This document shows positions 44,387 through 53,438 of a stretch of 64,000 bases of DNA, in pieces. Position 1 is the first letter of the stretch. Each line of letters starts with the position of its first letter. The DNA lies in NCBI RefSeq assembly GCF_026460885.1, contig NZ_JAOVZW010000021.1:1-64000 (forward strand). Reading direction: 5' to 3'. Below the pieces are notes generated by a model. It did not search any database. It was not told the origin of the DNA and saw only the letters and a program-made list of their open reading frames with translations. This stretch comes from Chryseobacterium formosum. Lineage in GTDB: Bacteria > Bacteroidota > Bacteroidia > Flavobacteriales > Weeksellaceae. Made by a program: the position numbers and the translations under genes.

Positions 44387-47300
44387 TTATATCTTTTCAT
44401 CCAGTTGCGGAGGTATCAATTTGTACATGACCGGCGTAACAATTCTGGACAATATTGTAGAGCTTATCAATCCTCCAATTAATACAATTGCCAACGGTGC
44501 AATTAGTGGATTAGGGTTCAATGCAATAGGAAGCAAACCACAGATCGCAGTAATCGAGGTTAAAACAACCGGAAGGAAACGTGTTTCACCAGCAATATGA
44601 ATGGCTTCATCAATACTGTGTCCTTCAAGTCTGAGCTGATTAGTAAAGTCAACCAAAAGAAGGGAGTTTTTAACCTGAATTCCTGATAAGCCTATAAAAC
44701 CGATGATGGAAACCAGTGACATAGGATTTCCGGTGAGAAGTAACAAGACAACACCACCCAAAATTCCCAATGGAATAATAGATAAAACAATGATGATCCC
44801 TTTAAATGTTTTGAACTGCAACAGTAAAACGGCTATAAAAAGAAAAGTACTGAGTATAATGACCGAAAGAAAATTTCCTCCCAATGCATCACCTTCTGAC
44901 TCTGCTTCCCCGGACAGCTTGTAGGAATATCCTGGTGGAAGTTTTAGCTTGTCGAGTTCAGGAACAATATCTTTAAGGATGTCATTTGCCAGTACGCCGT
45001 CTTTTGTAAGTGAGGTTACTTTTGCAAAACGGGATTTGTTGAAATGATTGATGGCCGTTGGAGATTTCTCGAAACTGATAGAAGCAATTTGGTCAATCTG
45101 AACAGGTATACCCTGGATATTGTTGACATATAAATTTTTAAGTGTATTTAAGTTCGAAAACTTTTCTCTTGGAAGTGTGATCACAACATTTCTGGAATCG
45201 CCCCGATCGTCAATATAATCCCCTACGTTCAATCCTGCGACAGCCATACGGATGACTCTATCAACGTCACTTGTCATGACCCCTAAGGTTCTTGCTTTTT
45301 CTTTATCGATTTTTATCTTTACATCAGATTTATAGGCGTTCAGCTCATTGTTGATATAGAAGGTGCCGGGATGCTTCCTCAATAATTCTTCAACTTTGAA
45401 TGAGAGGGAACGCAATGTATCCTGGTTTTCTCCGAATATTCTAACTACGATATTCGCTTCTATGGGTGTACCTTGTTCAAAATCTTTTATTTCAATCCTG
45501 GCATCAGGAAAATCTGCGAATTTTGTACGCAATTTTCTGATGAGATCGGTTTTTGATCCGGGGCTTGCTTCATCACCCATCTGCACGAAGATCTGTGCAA
45601 AATCAGGCTTGATATCCTGTTGGTGAACATTATAATAAATCTGAGGATTTCCTTTTCCAACGTTTGAGGTAAAATAGACAATTTCACTCTCTTTTTTTAA
45701 TTCTTTTTCGATCAGTTTCGTTACTCGATCACTTTCAGGAATATCGGCCTGTAGAGGCATTTTAATATTGACCAGAAACATGGGTTTTTCTGAAGTAGGG
45801 AAGAGCTTGAATCCTGCTAACGGAAATAACATAAACGCCGCGATACTCAGTACAATCGATATTCCAATGGTCGCCTTTGGCCATTTCAGAGCGATAGGCA
45901 TAATACGTTTGTACGAAACGCTTAAAAATTTTTGCAGATGTTTAAGGAAGAAATTTCCTTCCGCATGGGTGTGGGTCTTCAATATTTTACTTCCTAAAAA
46001 AGGGACTAAAGTAAGTGCCACGATCATTGATGCCAAAACACTGGTCATGACAGCCATAGGAAGGCTTCGGATGAACTCTCCGGCAATATCTGGCAGGAAT
46101 GCCAGTGGAAGAAATGCAATGACCAAGGTTGCCGTACAACCCACAACTGCAATACCGATCTGCTTGGTTCCTTTTAAGATAGCATCTTTCCTAGAGTGAC
46201 CCTCTCTGAGCCAACGCTCTATATTTTCAACGACTACGATACTGTCGTCAACTAAGAGCCCTAGTGCAACTACCAATCCTACGATACTCAACTGATTGAG
46301 GGAATATCCCAAAAGATTCATCGTGATCAGTCCCAAAGCAAGAGAAAGTGGTATGGAAATCATCACAATAATGGATGCTCTAAAACCCAAAGGTAGTAGT
46401 GTAATTACTACTAAAAGTATGGCCAAGCCAAAGTCAAAACCAAGGTGTCCAAGTCGTTTGGATACCATATCTGCCTGATCAAAATTTTTGACCATTTTGA
46501 TGTTTTCAGGTAATGTTTTGTTGAATTTTTCCAGAATAGGTTCATACTCTTCTTTCGTATTTGTGATGTTAACATTGTCTTTCATTCCGGCGGTTACCAG
46601 GATACAACGATTGCCGTTAAGTCGGGTAATGTGATTCACGGTTCCATCTTTATAGGTGACATTGGCTACATCTTTAAGATAAATTATTTTACCACCGGCA
46701 TTGTAAATTACCGTGTTGGCAACATCTGCAACATTCTTGAATTTACCACTGGTCTTGACGTTAAAAACCTTACTGTCCAAGTTGATGCTTCCTCCAGGAA
46801 TATCGGCTGCCTCGCTTTGAATACTTCCCATGACAAGATTCAAAGGGATTTTCAACTGTGCTAATTTATCAAGTTGCAGGTCGATCCTTATTTCCTGCTC
46901 CGGGATGCCTGCATACTTTACTTCACGGAGATTGGTGATCTTTTCAAGCTGGGTCTTTAATTGATCTGCTTTATCTCTCAGTGTTTTTCCAGACACCGTA
47001 TTTGAAACTAAAGCGACCTGAAGTATTTTAACATCAGAAGAGGATATTTTTTCAGTTTTAATCAGATAAATGTCCTTAGGAAGTTCACTGCTCTTTAGCG
47101 CATTGATCTCCGTTGAGATTTCCTGATACTTATTATCGACATCAACCCCGTATTTGAATTTGATTTGTATTGCAGCGACCCCATCTTCGACGGTGGTCAG
47201 GATTTTATCAATGTTTTCCAATCCATAGATCTTGTTTTCTATGGGTTTCACCACCTGCTCTTCCATGTCTTTTGGGCTGGTACCGGGATAAATGACGGTT

Positions 47301-47440
47301 ACAAGATATTGAGGAGGGTGTGTAGTGGGGTCTTCTGATCTCGGCATTGTGAAAAGCGTCAAAATACCTACCACAGCCACCAGAACGAATATGATCAGCG
47401 TAAACTGATAATTTTTAACGGAGAAATTGGTAATCTTCAT
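44387..47440 (-). CDS. RND efflux transporter (AcrB/MexB superfamily, divergent)
   Basis: A 1017-residue RND pump: MRITNF-type start (MKITNFSVKNYQFT), porter start PGTSPKDMEEQVVKPIENKIYGLENI, and helix-4 proton-relay pair in ALGLLVDDSIVVVENIERWL (around residue 398). It has internal duplication with two membrane domains. It is only distantly similar to the transporter at 34793 and lies in the group often annotated as efflux RND permease of unknown substrate. The adaptor gene precedes it by 2 bases. Confidence 0.94.
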   Translation of the reverse strand: MKITNFSVKNYQFTLIIFVLVAVVGILTLFTMPRSEDPTTHPPQYLVTVIYPGTSPKDMEEQVVKPIENKIYGLENIDKILTTVEDGVAAIQIKFKYGVDVDNKYQEISTEINALKSSELPKDIYLIKTEKISSSDVKILQVALVSNTVSGKTLRDKADQLKTQLEKITNLREVKYAGIPEQEIRIDLQLDKLAQLKIPLNLVMGSIQSEAADIPGGSINLDSKVFNVKTSGKFKNVADVANTVIYNAGGKIIYLKDVANVTYKDGTVNHITRLNGNRCILVTAGMKDNVNITNTKEEYEPILEKFNKTLPENIKMVKNFDQADMVSKRLGHLGFDFGLAILLVVITLLPLGFRASIIVMISIPLSLALGLITMNLLGYSLNQLSIVGLVVALGLLVDDSIVVVENIERWLREGHSRKDAILKGTKQIGIAVVGCTATLVIAFLPLAFLPDIAGEFIRSLPMAVMTSVLASMIVALTLVPFLGSKILKTHTHAEGNFFLKHLQKFLSVSYKRIMPIALKWPKATIGISIVLSIAAFMLFPLAGFKLFPTSEKPMFLVNIKMPLQADIPESDRVTKLIEKELKKESEIVYFTSNVGKGNPQIYYNVHQQDIKPDFAQIFVQMGDEASPGSKTDLIRKLRTKFADFPDARIEIKDFEQGTPIEANIVVRIFGENQDTLRSLSFKVEELLRKHPGTFYINNELNAYKSDVKIKIDKEKARTLGVMTSDVDRVIRMAVAGLNVGDYIDDRGDSRNVVITLPREKFSNLNTLKNLYVNNIQGIPVQIDQIASISFEKSPTAINHFNKSRFAKVTSLTKDGVLANDILKDIVPELDKLKLPPGYSYKLSGEAESEGDALGGNFLSVIILSTFLFIAVLLLQFKTFKGIIIVLSIIPLGILGGVVLLLLTGNPMSLVSIIGFIGLSGIQVKNSLLLVDFTNQLRLEGHSIDEAIHIAGETRFLPVVLTSITAICGLLPIALNPNPLIAPLAIVLIGGLISSTILSRIVTPVMYKLIPPQLDEKI

Positions 47441-47442
47441 AA

Positions 47443-48489
47443 TTACTGAATGATTTTAATAATAGATTGTTCGTTGAGGTAGGCACTGTTTGAAATGACG
47501 ATCTGATCAATTCCGAAGGGTTTTTCTTTGAGATAAACCTTATTGTTGTCAAACTTTAAAATATGTACAGCGATCTTTTTCACTCTGTTTTTACCATTTA
47601 GAGCAAAGATATACCCTTGCTCTCCATCTGCTTCCACCAATGCATTATAAGGGATAACCACTGATTTTTCGATCTGGTTTGTTTTTATCTCGGCTTTTCC
47701 AAACATACCAACTGCTGGAATTACCTGGTCAAGTTTTAATTTCAATTCGATCTGAAACGACCCGAACTCTCTGTCAGCCGCCTGTAATTTTCTAAAAACT
47801 GTAGCTTCAAATTTGTGATCAGGATAACCATCTAATGTCACTTTAGCGGATTGTCCTATTTTGATCGCTGCCCATTCTCTGTCTGTCACACCGACTTTTA
47901 ATAGATAGCTGTTGCTTTTTTGAGTGGAATTGGTCAGAAAGACAGGCATTCCTCCACCTACTATTTCTCCTTCATTCGCTACCTTTTTTGCAACGAATCC
48001 ATCCGAGACAGCATAGATTTTAGCATAGCGTTCGTTAAAGGCGGTAGCTTGTCTTGATTTTTGGGCGACTTCTAATGAAGTTCTCGTGTTCTGTAATTGT
48101 TCCAGAGAGAAGACGCTATCTTTGTAAAGATTATTGGCTCTGTTAAAGTCACGCTGTGCTTTAGCAACATTCAGGTCTGCCTGAGCAACGCCTGCTGCGA
48201 TTTCGGTAGCGTTCAATGTCGCAAGAAGTTGTCCTCTTCTAAAAAACTGTCCTTCATCTACATATATTTTGCTGATAACGCCTCCGATTTTAAACGAATA
48301 GTTTGCTTGATCTTCAGTACTGATCAGTCCTGTTGCTACGATGGAATTGGAAACATCTTCTGATGATAATGATGAAACTTTTACCGAGATGATATCCTGT
48401 CCGGATAATGGATTTTTTTCAGGTTTTTTTTCACTGCAGGACAATACGAGTAGAGTAAGAGCAATGAATGATGATTGAATTTTTTTCAT
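47443..48489 (-). CDS. RND efflux periplasmic adaptor lipoprotein
   Basis: A 348-residue adaptor with lipobox LVLSC (Cys18), a lipoyl half (KIGGVISKIYVDEGQFFRRGQLLATLN), a short coiled-coil hairpin (AQADLNVAKAQRDFNRANNLY), a second lipoyl half (YAKIYAVSDGFVAKKVANEGEIV) and C-terminal barrel (VVIPYNALVEADGEQGYIFAL). It partners the RND transporter 2 bases downstream and the TolC-like gene 6 bases upstream. Confidence 0.94.
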   Translation of the reverse strand: MKKIQSSFIALTLLVLSCSEKKPEKNPLSGQDIISVKVSSLSSEDVSNSIVATGLISTEDQANYSFKIGGVISKIYVDEGQFFRRGQLLATLNATEIAAGVAQADLNVAKAQRDFNRANNLYKDSVFSLEQLQNTRTSLEVAQKSRQATAFNERYAKIYAVSDGFVAKKVANEGEIVGGGMPVFLTNSTQKSNSYLLKVGVTDREWAAIKIGQSAKVTLDGYPDHKFEATVFRKLQAADREFGSFQIELKLKLDQVIPAVGMFGKAEIKTNQIEKSVVIPYNALVEADGEQGYIFALNGKNRVKKIAVHILKFDNNKVYLKEKPFGIDQIVISNSAYLNEQSIIKIIQ

Positions 48490-48495
48490 GATAAA

Positions 48496-49863
48496 TTATT
48501 GTATATTAAAGCTGGCATTTGCTCTTTCAATAGCTGTGTAAGCAATCCAGGTGTCAAATAGGGTAATGTTTGATTTTATTTGAGCATCGATCCATTGATT
48601 TTGGGCATCGAGAAGTTCGATGTAGATTTTTATGCCTTCTTTATATAGTTTAGACATATCGCTGTAGTAGGTCTGACTTGTTTTTAGCTGAGATTGCGCA
48701 GCCCGGTATTGTGCTATTGCACTTTCCATATTGGCCTGTCTGACTTTCAGTTCGGTTAAAAGCTCCTGCTGCACATAATCTGTTTGGGAGGTTATGGCCT
48801 GCTGTTCAGCTATGGACTGTTTGATGCGGTACGTATTTTTTCCAAAAGCGAAAAGATTCCATTCCAGAGAAATTCCAAACAAATAGTATCTTGTTTTTTG
48901 ATTGAATTTCCAGTCAAAAGCTTGGGAACCCAAATCCAGGCTGGCTCCGATCTTCGGAATGAGGTAAGACTTTGCAAGTCCTGTCAGATCGTTATTGATG
49001 TCCCTGGAAATTTTAAGTTTAGACAATTCCTCACGATTGCTGATATTGTCATTCGGAAGCTGGGATTCTTCCGGCAAAGTTGTGATGTCATCAATTACAA
49101 TGCTTTCTGTCAATGGCCGATTCAAAAGGAAATTAAAATAATATTGTGCAGATTCCTCTGTCTTCTGAGATGCGATAATAGAGGCATTGATCTTCGAAAC
49201 TTCATTTTGACTTCTGATAACTGCTGTACGATTGATTTTTCCATTCTCAAACAATTTTTTATTTACTCTTTCCCCCTCGGTAACGAGCGTTAGATAAGAT
49301 TGGTAGATCTTTGTCGCATTGGTAGCTTTAAGATAATTGTAGTAAGCCGTTTTTATTTCTTTTACCAGCTCTCTTTTGTAAAGTAGGATTTCTGTTTTTT
49401 GCAGATCGATCTGCTTTGACTTAATCTTTCTGTTGTATCCCAGCTCTGCATTTAAAATGGGCTGGTTAATGCGGAATTTGGCATCATAGAAGTTATCGGG
49501 ATTCAGTAAAATGCTTTGATTTTGAAGTTGAGGGAAAGAGCTGCTTCCTGTTAACTGGTTCAAAGTAGAGTAGACGCCATTCAAAAGATCACCTGTCGGA
49601 AAATCAATCGTTCTCCCTCCGTCTGCCTTTGTATATGTTGTAGAAAAAGTAATGTTGGGTAAGAACATACTTTTTGCTTCCCCGAGAGCATAGACACTTT
49701 TTTCAAGAATAAATGACTGTTGCTTGATGCTTTGGTTGGATTCAATGCCCTGTTGAATGTAATTGTCAAGTGTACTTTGGGCATGAGTCATTTCTGTTGG
49801 AGAAAATAAAAAAATACTCAGGCAACAGAACAGGAGCAATCTTTTTTGATTTTTATTAATCAT
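48496..49863 (-). CDS. TolC-family outer-membrane efflux protein
   Basis: A 455-residue protein with a signal peptide (ending MTHAQ at 29) and no lipobox, unlike the NodT factor at 38058. Two TolC repeats are seen (FILEKSVYALGEAKSMFLPNI early; LLTELKVRQANMESAIAQYR late), with LYKEGIKIYIELLDAQNQWIDA near the end, typical of the family. It is the first structural gene after the TetR regulator. A site resembling the TetR palindrome lies between them. Confidence 0.94.
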   Translation of the reverse strand: MINKNQKRLLLFCCLSIFLFSPTEMTHAQSTLDNYIQQGIESNQSIKQQSFILEKSVYALGEAKSMFLPNITFSTTYTKADGGRTIDFPTGDLLNGVYSTLNQLTGSSSFPQLQNQSILLNPDNFYDAKFRINQPILNAELGYNRKIKSKQIDLQKTEILLYKRELVKEIKTAYYNYLKATNATKIYQSYLTLVTEGERVNKKLFENGKINRTAVIRSQNEVSKINASIIASQKTEESAQYYFNFLLNRPLTESIVIDDITTLPEESQLPNDNISNREELSKLKISRDINNDLTGLAKSYLIPKIGASLDLGSQAFDWKFNQKTRYYLFGISLEWNLFAFGKNTYRIKQSIAEQQAITSQTDYVQQELLTELKVRQANMESAIAQYRAAQSQLKTSQTYYSDMSKLYKEGIKIYIELLDAQNQWIDAQIKSNITLFDTWIAYTAIERANASFNIQ

Positions 49864-49873
49864 TGTATTAAAT

Positions 49874-49890
49874 TTAAACAGTGTTCAATT
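49874..49890. promoter_or_regulatory. Candidate TetR operator before the TolC-like gene
   Basis: TTAAACAGTGTTCAATT shares AACAGTGTTCA (11 bases) with the palindrome upstream of the TetR gene at 50627-50643. The arms TTAAAC/GTTCAA match at 5 of 6 positions. It lies 11 bases before the TolC-like start. Confidence 0.65.
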
Positions 49891-49908
49891 ATAGGTTAAA
49901 AAAAAGGA

Positions 49909-50520
49909 TTATCCTTTTTCCAGTAGTGAAACAAAACAATCATAACCCTTTTGCATGAGTTGTTCATTTGTTTTATTTTCGAAACTAACGGTACGGTCTT
50001 TACAGAAAAGTGCACATATACCATGCATAGAAGACAGAATCATAAATGTGAAATACTCAATATCCATATCTTTAAATCGTCCTTCATTCTGACATTCTTT
50101 GATGATCCCGGAAAGATGATTGATCGCTTCTTTTGCAATTTGGAAACCTCCGTTTTCAGTTGAATTTGTCGTTGATTCCTCAACAAGAAACATCAGGTTG
50201 TAGTAATCTTTGTTATCCTGAGCGAATTTTATGAATACCCTTCCTACAGCTTTCAGTCTTTCAAAGGGTTGTGCCACACTATCTAATATTTTCATCTGAG
50301 AAAGCAACAAACTAAAACCTTCTTTATGAAGTTCGTGAAAAATCTCACTTTTATCCTTGAAGTGGAAATAGATTGTACCTGGACTATAATCTATTTCACT
50401 TGCAATATTTCGCATACTGGTGCTTTCATATCCTTTTTGAAGAAATATCTTTCTAGCCGCATCTAAAATACGTTTTCGCATTTCAAGCTTTTCTTTATTC
50501 TTTCTGTCTGTGATACTCAT
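49909..50520 (-). CDS. TetR-family regulator of the second RND operon
   Basis: A 203-residue TetR protein with a canonical N-terminus (RILDAARKIFLQKGYESTSMRNIASEIDYSPGTIYFHFKDKSEIF) and a C-terminal domain of the YcdC/AcrR-like type. It is 45 bases upstream of the TolC-like gene on the same strand. Palindromes before both genes share an 11-base core, suggesting autorepression and repression of the efflux operon. Confidence 0.94.
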   Translation of the reverse strand: MSITDRKNKEKLEMRKRILDAARKIFLQKGYESTSMRNIASEIDYSPGTIYFHFKDKSEIFHELHKEGFSLLLSQMKILDSVAQPFERLKAVGRVFIKFAQDNKDYYNLMFLVEESTTNSTENGGFQIAKEAINHLSGIIKECQNEGRFKDMDIEYFTFMILSSMHGICALFCKDRTVSFENKTNEQLMQKGYDCFVSLLEKG

Positions 50521-50626
50521 TCGATAATGAAATTAATTGTATAGAGTTATTGAAATTAATATTTTGCAAGATCAATTCCAAAACTGGAACGATGATTATA
50601 TCAAATAATAATTACTTTGCAAATAT

Positions 50627-50643
50627 ACTGAACAGTGTTCAGT
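50627..50643. promoter_or_regulatory. Palindromic operator at the TetR promoter
   Basis: ACTGAAC-AGT-GTTCAGT is a perfect 7-3-7 inverted repeat about 107 bases before the TetR start. Its core recurs in front of the TolC-like gene. Confidence 0.75.
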
Positions 50644-50685
50644 TAAAAAAATGTTTTTAAATTTATTTTTAAATTATAGTGTAGA

Positions 50686-50723
50686 ATCATAAATGTCCGG
50701 ATTGTATCAAGGACATCTATGAT
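50686..50723 (-). terminator. Hairpin after the acyl-metabolism operon
   Basis: ATCATAAATGTCC pairs with GGACATCTATGAT (12 of 13, one wobble) around a 12-base loop, 11 bases beyond the thiolase stop on the minus strand. There is no T-tract directly after it, so it may be a 3'-stabilising stem rather than a true terminator. Confidence 0.45.
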
Positions 50724-50733
50724 CCACCATTGA

Positions 50734-52005
50734 CTATTTCTCAAGGATCATCGTCACGCCCTGACCTCTTGCAGCACATATGGAAATAAGACCTTTGCCA
50801 CTTCCTTTTTCATTTAGCAACTTAGCAAGTGTTGCAATAATTCTACCACCGGTTGCTGCGAATGGATGTGCAGCTGCAAGGCTGCTTCCTTTTACGTTAA
50901 GTTTATTTCTGTCGATTGTTCCTAAAGCTTGATCTAAGCCAAACTCTTTTGAAAGCTGATCACTTTCCCATATCTTAAGTGTTGCCAATACCTGTGCAGC
51001 GAAAGCTTCATGAATTTCATAGTAATCAAACTCGCCTAATCTCATATTTGCTCTCTTTAGCATTCGGTCGGCGGCAACTACAGGGGCTAATAATAAATTA
51101 TGCTGGTTTTTTACATATTCAATACCCGCAATTTCAGCTTGTGTAATATAGGCAAGGATAGGGAGATTGTTTTTTAAAGCCCAATCCTCACTTGCCAATA
51201 AGACTGCAGAGGCACCATCAGTAAAAGGAGTAGAATTTCCCGCAGTGAGTGTGCCGTTCTGTTTATCAAATGCCGGACGTAACTTGGATAATTTTTCAAA
51301 GGTGGTATCCCTTCTCAAATTATTGTCGACAGATATTCCTAAGTATGGGGTGATCATATCATTATAAAATCCTTCGTCGTACGCCTTTGCCATATTCAAG
51401 TGGCTTAATAATGCAAGTTGATCCTGATCTTCTCTTGTAATCCCATAATATTTTGCAGTGATCTCCGTGTGTTCTCCCATGACCAAACCCGTTTCAGGCT
51501 CTTTTCCTTTATAGGGAATTGGTATAAAGTCTTTTATTTTTGCTTTCAATAATTGTTTCAATTTACCAAACGTTGACTTTTCACCATTCGCTTTGAGTAA
51601 GATCTTCCTCAACCGGGCATTGGTTTCGAAAGGAATATTACTCATTGCTTCCACACCACAGGCAATACCACTCTCTATTTGTCCCAATGCAATTTTATTG
51701 GCAATATAGATTGCTGATTCAATTCCTGTATCACAAGCCTGTTGAATATCACAACCGGGCGTAGCAGGATCAAGTGAGGTTTTCATTACTGATTCCCGAA
51801 CAAGATTACTTTCTGAAATATGTTTAATAACAGAGCCTCCTGCAACTTCACCCAATCTTTTATTATGTAGATTGTATTTGTCGATCAGCCCACTTAATGT
51901 GGCAACTAATAAATCCTGATTGGTAGCGTTGGCAAAAACTCCATTGTGTCTTACAAAGGGTGTTCGATTATATCCTACGATGGCGACTTTTTTTATTGAC
52001 ATCAT
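50734..52005 (-). CDS. FadI-like acetyl-CoA acyltransferase (thiolase)
   Basis: A 423-residue thiolase (a second Met at codon 2 is equally possible). Nucleophile Cys91 lies in DIQQACDTGIES; other motifs are AGNSTPFTDGASAVLL, the His motif SSLAAAHPFAATGGR and the C-terminal Cys in SICAARGQGVTMILE. It belongs to the long-chain FadI/acetyl-CoA acetyltransferase type and would cleave or form beta-ketoacyl-CoA. It is last of a five-gene minus-strand operon, 16 bases after the dihydrolipoyl dehydrogenase. Confidence 0.92.
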   Translation of the reverse strand: MMSIKKVAIVGYNRTPFVRHNGVFANATNQDLLVATLSGLIDKYNLHNKRLGEVAGGSVIKHISESNLVRESVMKTSLDPATPGCDIQQACDTGIESAIYIANKIALGQIESGIACGVEAMSNIPFETNARLRKILLKANGEKSTFGKLKQLLKAKIKDFIPIPYKGKEPETGLVMGEHTEITAKYYGITREDQDQLALLSHLNMAKAYDEGFYNDMITPYLGISVDNNLRRDTTFEKLSKLRPAFDKQNGTLTAGNSTPFTDGASAVLLASEDWALKNNLPILAYITQAEIAGIEYVKNQHNLLLAPVVAADRMLKRANMRLGEFDYYEIHEAFAAQVLATLKIWESDQLSKEFGLDQALGTIDRNKLNVKGSSLAAAHPFAATGGRIIATLAKLLNEKGSGKGLISICAARGQGVTMILEK

Positions 52006-52021
52006 TTTTTTTCTTTTTAAT

Positions 52022-53425
52022 TTAAGTATTGATTGCAGGCTGTCCTGAGGCCAACATATAGGCTTCTTTCAAGACTTCCGAATAGGTTGGATGGGCATAC
52101 GATATCATAAACATATCGCTGTCCGTTACTTCATATTCTAATCCGATCACGGCTTGGGCAATGAGATCTGCAGCTCGTGGACCTATAATGTGGACTCCAA
52201 GTACTTCACCATATTTTGGCTCAGACAATACTTTCGCAAAACCTTCTTTCTCCATCGCTGCTCTGGCTCTCGCACTTGCCGAAAACGGAAATTTACCTTT
52301 TCTGTACTCGATTCCTTTTGCTACTAACTCTTCTTCCGTATAACCAACCGATGCCACTTCAGGCCATGTATAAACCACGCCAGGAATTCTGTTATAATGA
52401 ATGTGTGGCTTTTGTCCGTCGATGATCTCTGCAACAAAAAAACCTTCTTCCTCAGCTTTGTGAGCCAACATTGGTCCTGCGACCACATCTCCGATGGCAT
52501 AAATTGATGGCACGGCAGTCTGGAGATTTTCGTTAGTTTTTATTATCCCTTTGTCATCAAGCTGTATATCTGTGTTTTCCAATCCCAAACCTTCAGTATA
52601 AGGTCTTCGACCTACAGCCATTAAAACATATTCAGCTTCTAAACTAAATTCTTTTTTATTTTCATCTCTGTAATAAACAACAGCCTTGTCGCCTTGGTTC
52701 TCTACACCGTAAACACTTTTGCTGAGCTGAATTTCAATTCCCTGTTTCTTTAAAATTTTTCTCAAGCTTGTACCCAATTCAAGATCCATTGTCGAGATGA
52801 GTTCCTTTGCATACTCTATGATAGTCACCTTCGTACCTATGCGACTATAAATGGAAGCCATTTCTACTCCAATAACTCCGCCACCGATGATGATCAAGCT
52901 TTTTGGTTTTTCACTTAAAGTTAAAGCTTCTGTTGATGTAATGATTCTTTTCTTATCAATTTTAATATTGGGTAGAGATGCCGGTTTCGAGCCTGTAGCA
53001 ATAATAAAATGTTTAGATTTGATTTCTGTCGATTTGTTATCAGGACTTTTTACGGTAATTTCCGAATTGTTTTTAAATTGAGCAATACCCTCAAATACAG
53101 TAATTTTATTTTTATCCATTAAAAAATTCAATCCTTTAGTATTTTGAGTAACCACCTCATTTTTCCTCGTGATAAATTGCTGAAAATTCAGCTTGACTTC
53201 ATCCACTTCAATACCGTGTTTATCAAAAGTTTCTATTGCCTGATGATAATGTTCTGAGCTGTCCAGCAAAGCTTTGGTAGGAATGCATCCTACGTTAGTA
53301 CATGTTCCGCCTAAGGTCGGATATTTTTCTACAATGGCTGTTTTATAGCCTAACTGAGCACATCGTATTGCTGCGACGTATCCACCAGGTCCAGATCCAA
53401 TTACTGTGATATCAAAAGTTTCCAT
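52022..53425 (-). CDS. lpdA: Dihydrolipoyl dehydrogenase
   Basis: A 467-residue flavoprotein disulfide reductase. FAD loop GSGPGGYVAAIRCA, redox disulfide GGTCTNVGCIPTKAL (Cys42, Cys47), NAD loop GGGVIGVEMASIYSRIG, second FAD motif SIYAIGDVVAGPMLAHKA and catalytic His-Glu in YAHPTYSEVLKEA. It reoxidises dihydrolipoamide in 2-oxoacid dehydrogenase or glycine-cleavage complexes. No E1/E2 partner is encoded here; its place between two thiolases is unusual and may mark a second, pathway-specific copy. Confidence 0.93.
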   Translation of the reverse strand: METFDITVIGSGPGGYVAAIRCAQLGYKTAIVEKYPTLGGTCTNVGCIPTKALLDSSEHYHQAIETFDKHGIEVDEVKLNFQQFITRKNEVVTQNTKGLNFLMDKNKITVFEGIAQFKNNSEITVKSPDNKSTEIKSKHFIIATGSKPASLPNIKIDKKRIITSTEALTLSEKPKSLIIIGGGVIGVEMASIYSRIGTKVTIIEYAKELISTMDLELGTSLRKILKKQGIEIQLSKSVYGVENQGDKAVVYYRDENKKEFSLEAEYVLMAVGRRPYTEGLGLENTDIQLDDKGIIKTNENLQTAVPSIYAIGDVVAGPMLAHKAEEEGFFVAEIIDGQKPHIHYNRIPGVVYTWPEVASVGYTEEELVAKGIEYRKGKFPFSASARARAAMEKEGFAKVLSEPKYGEVLGVHIIGPRAADLIAQAVIGLEYEVTDSDMFMISYAHPTYSEVLKEAYMLASGQPAINT

Positions 53426-53438
53426 GTTGATTCTATTT

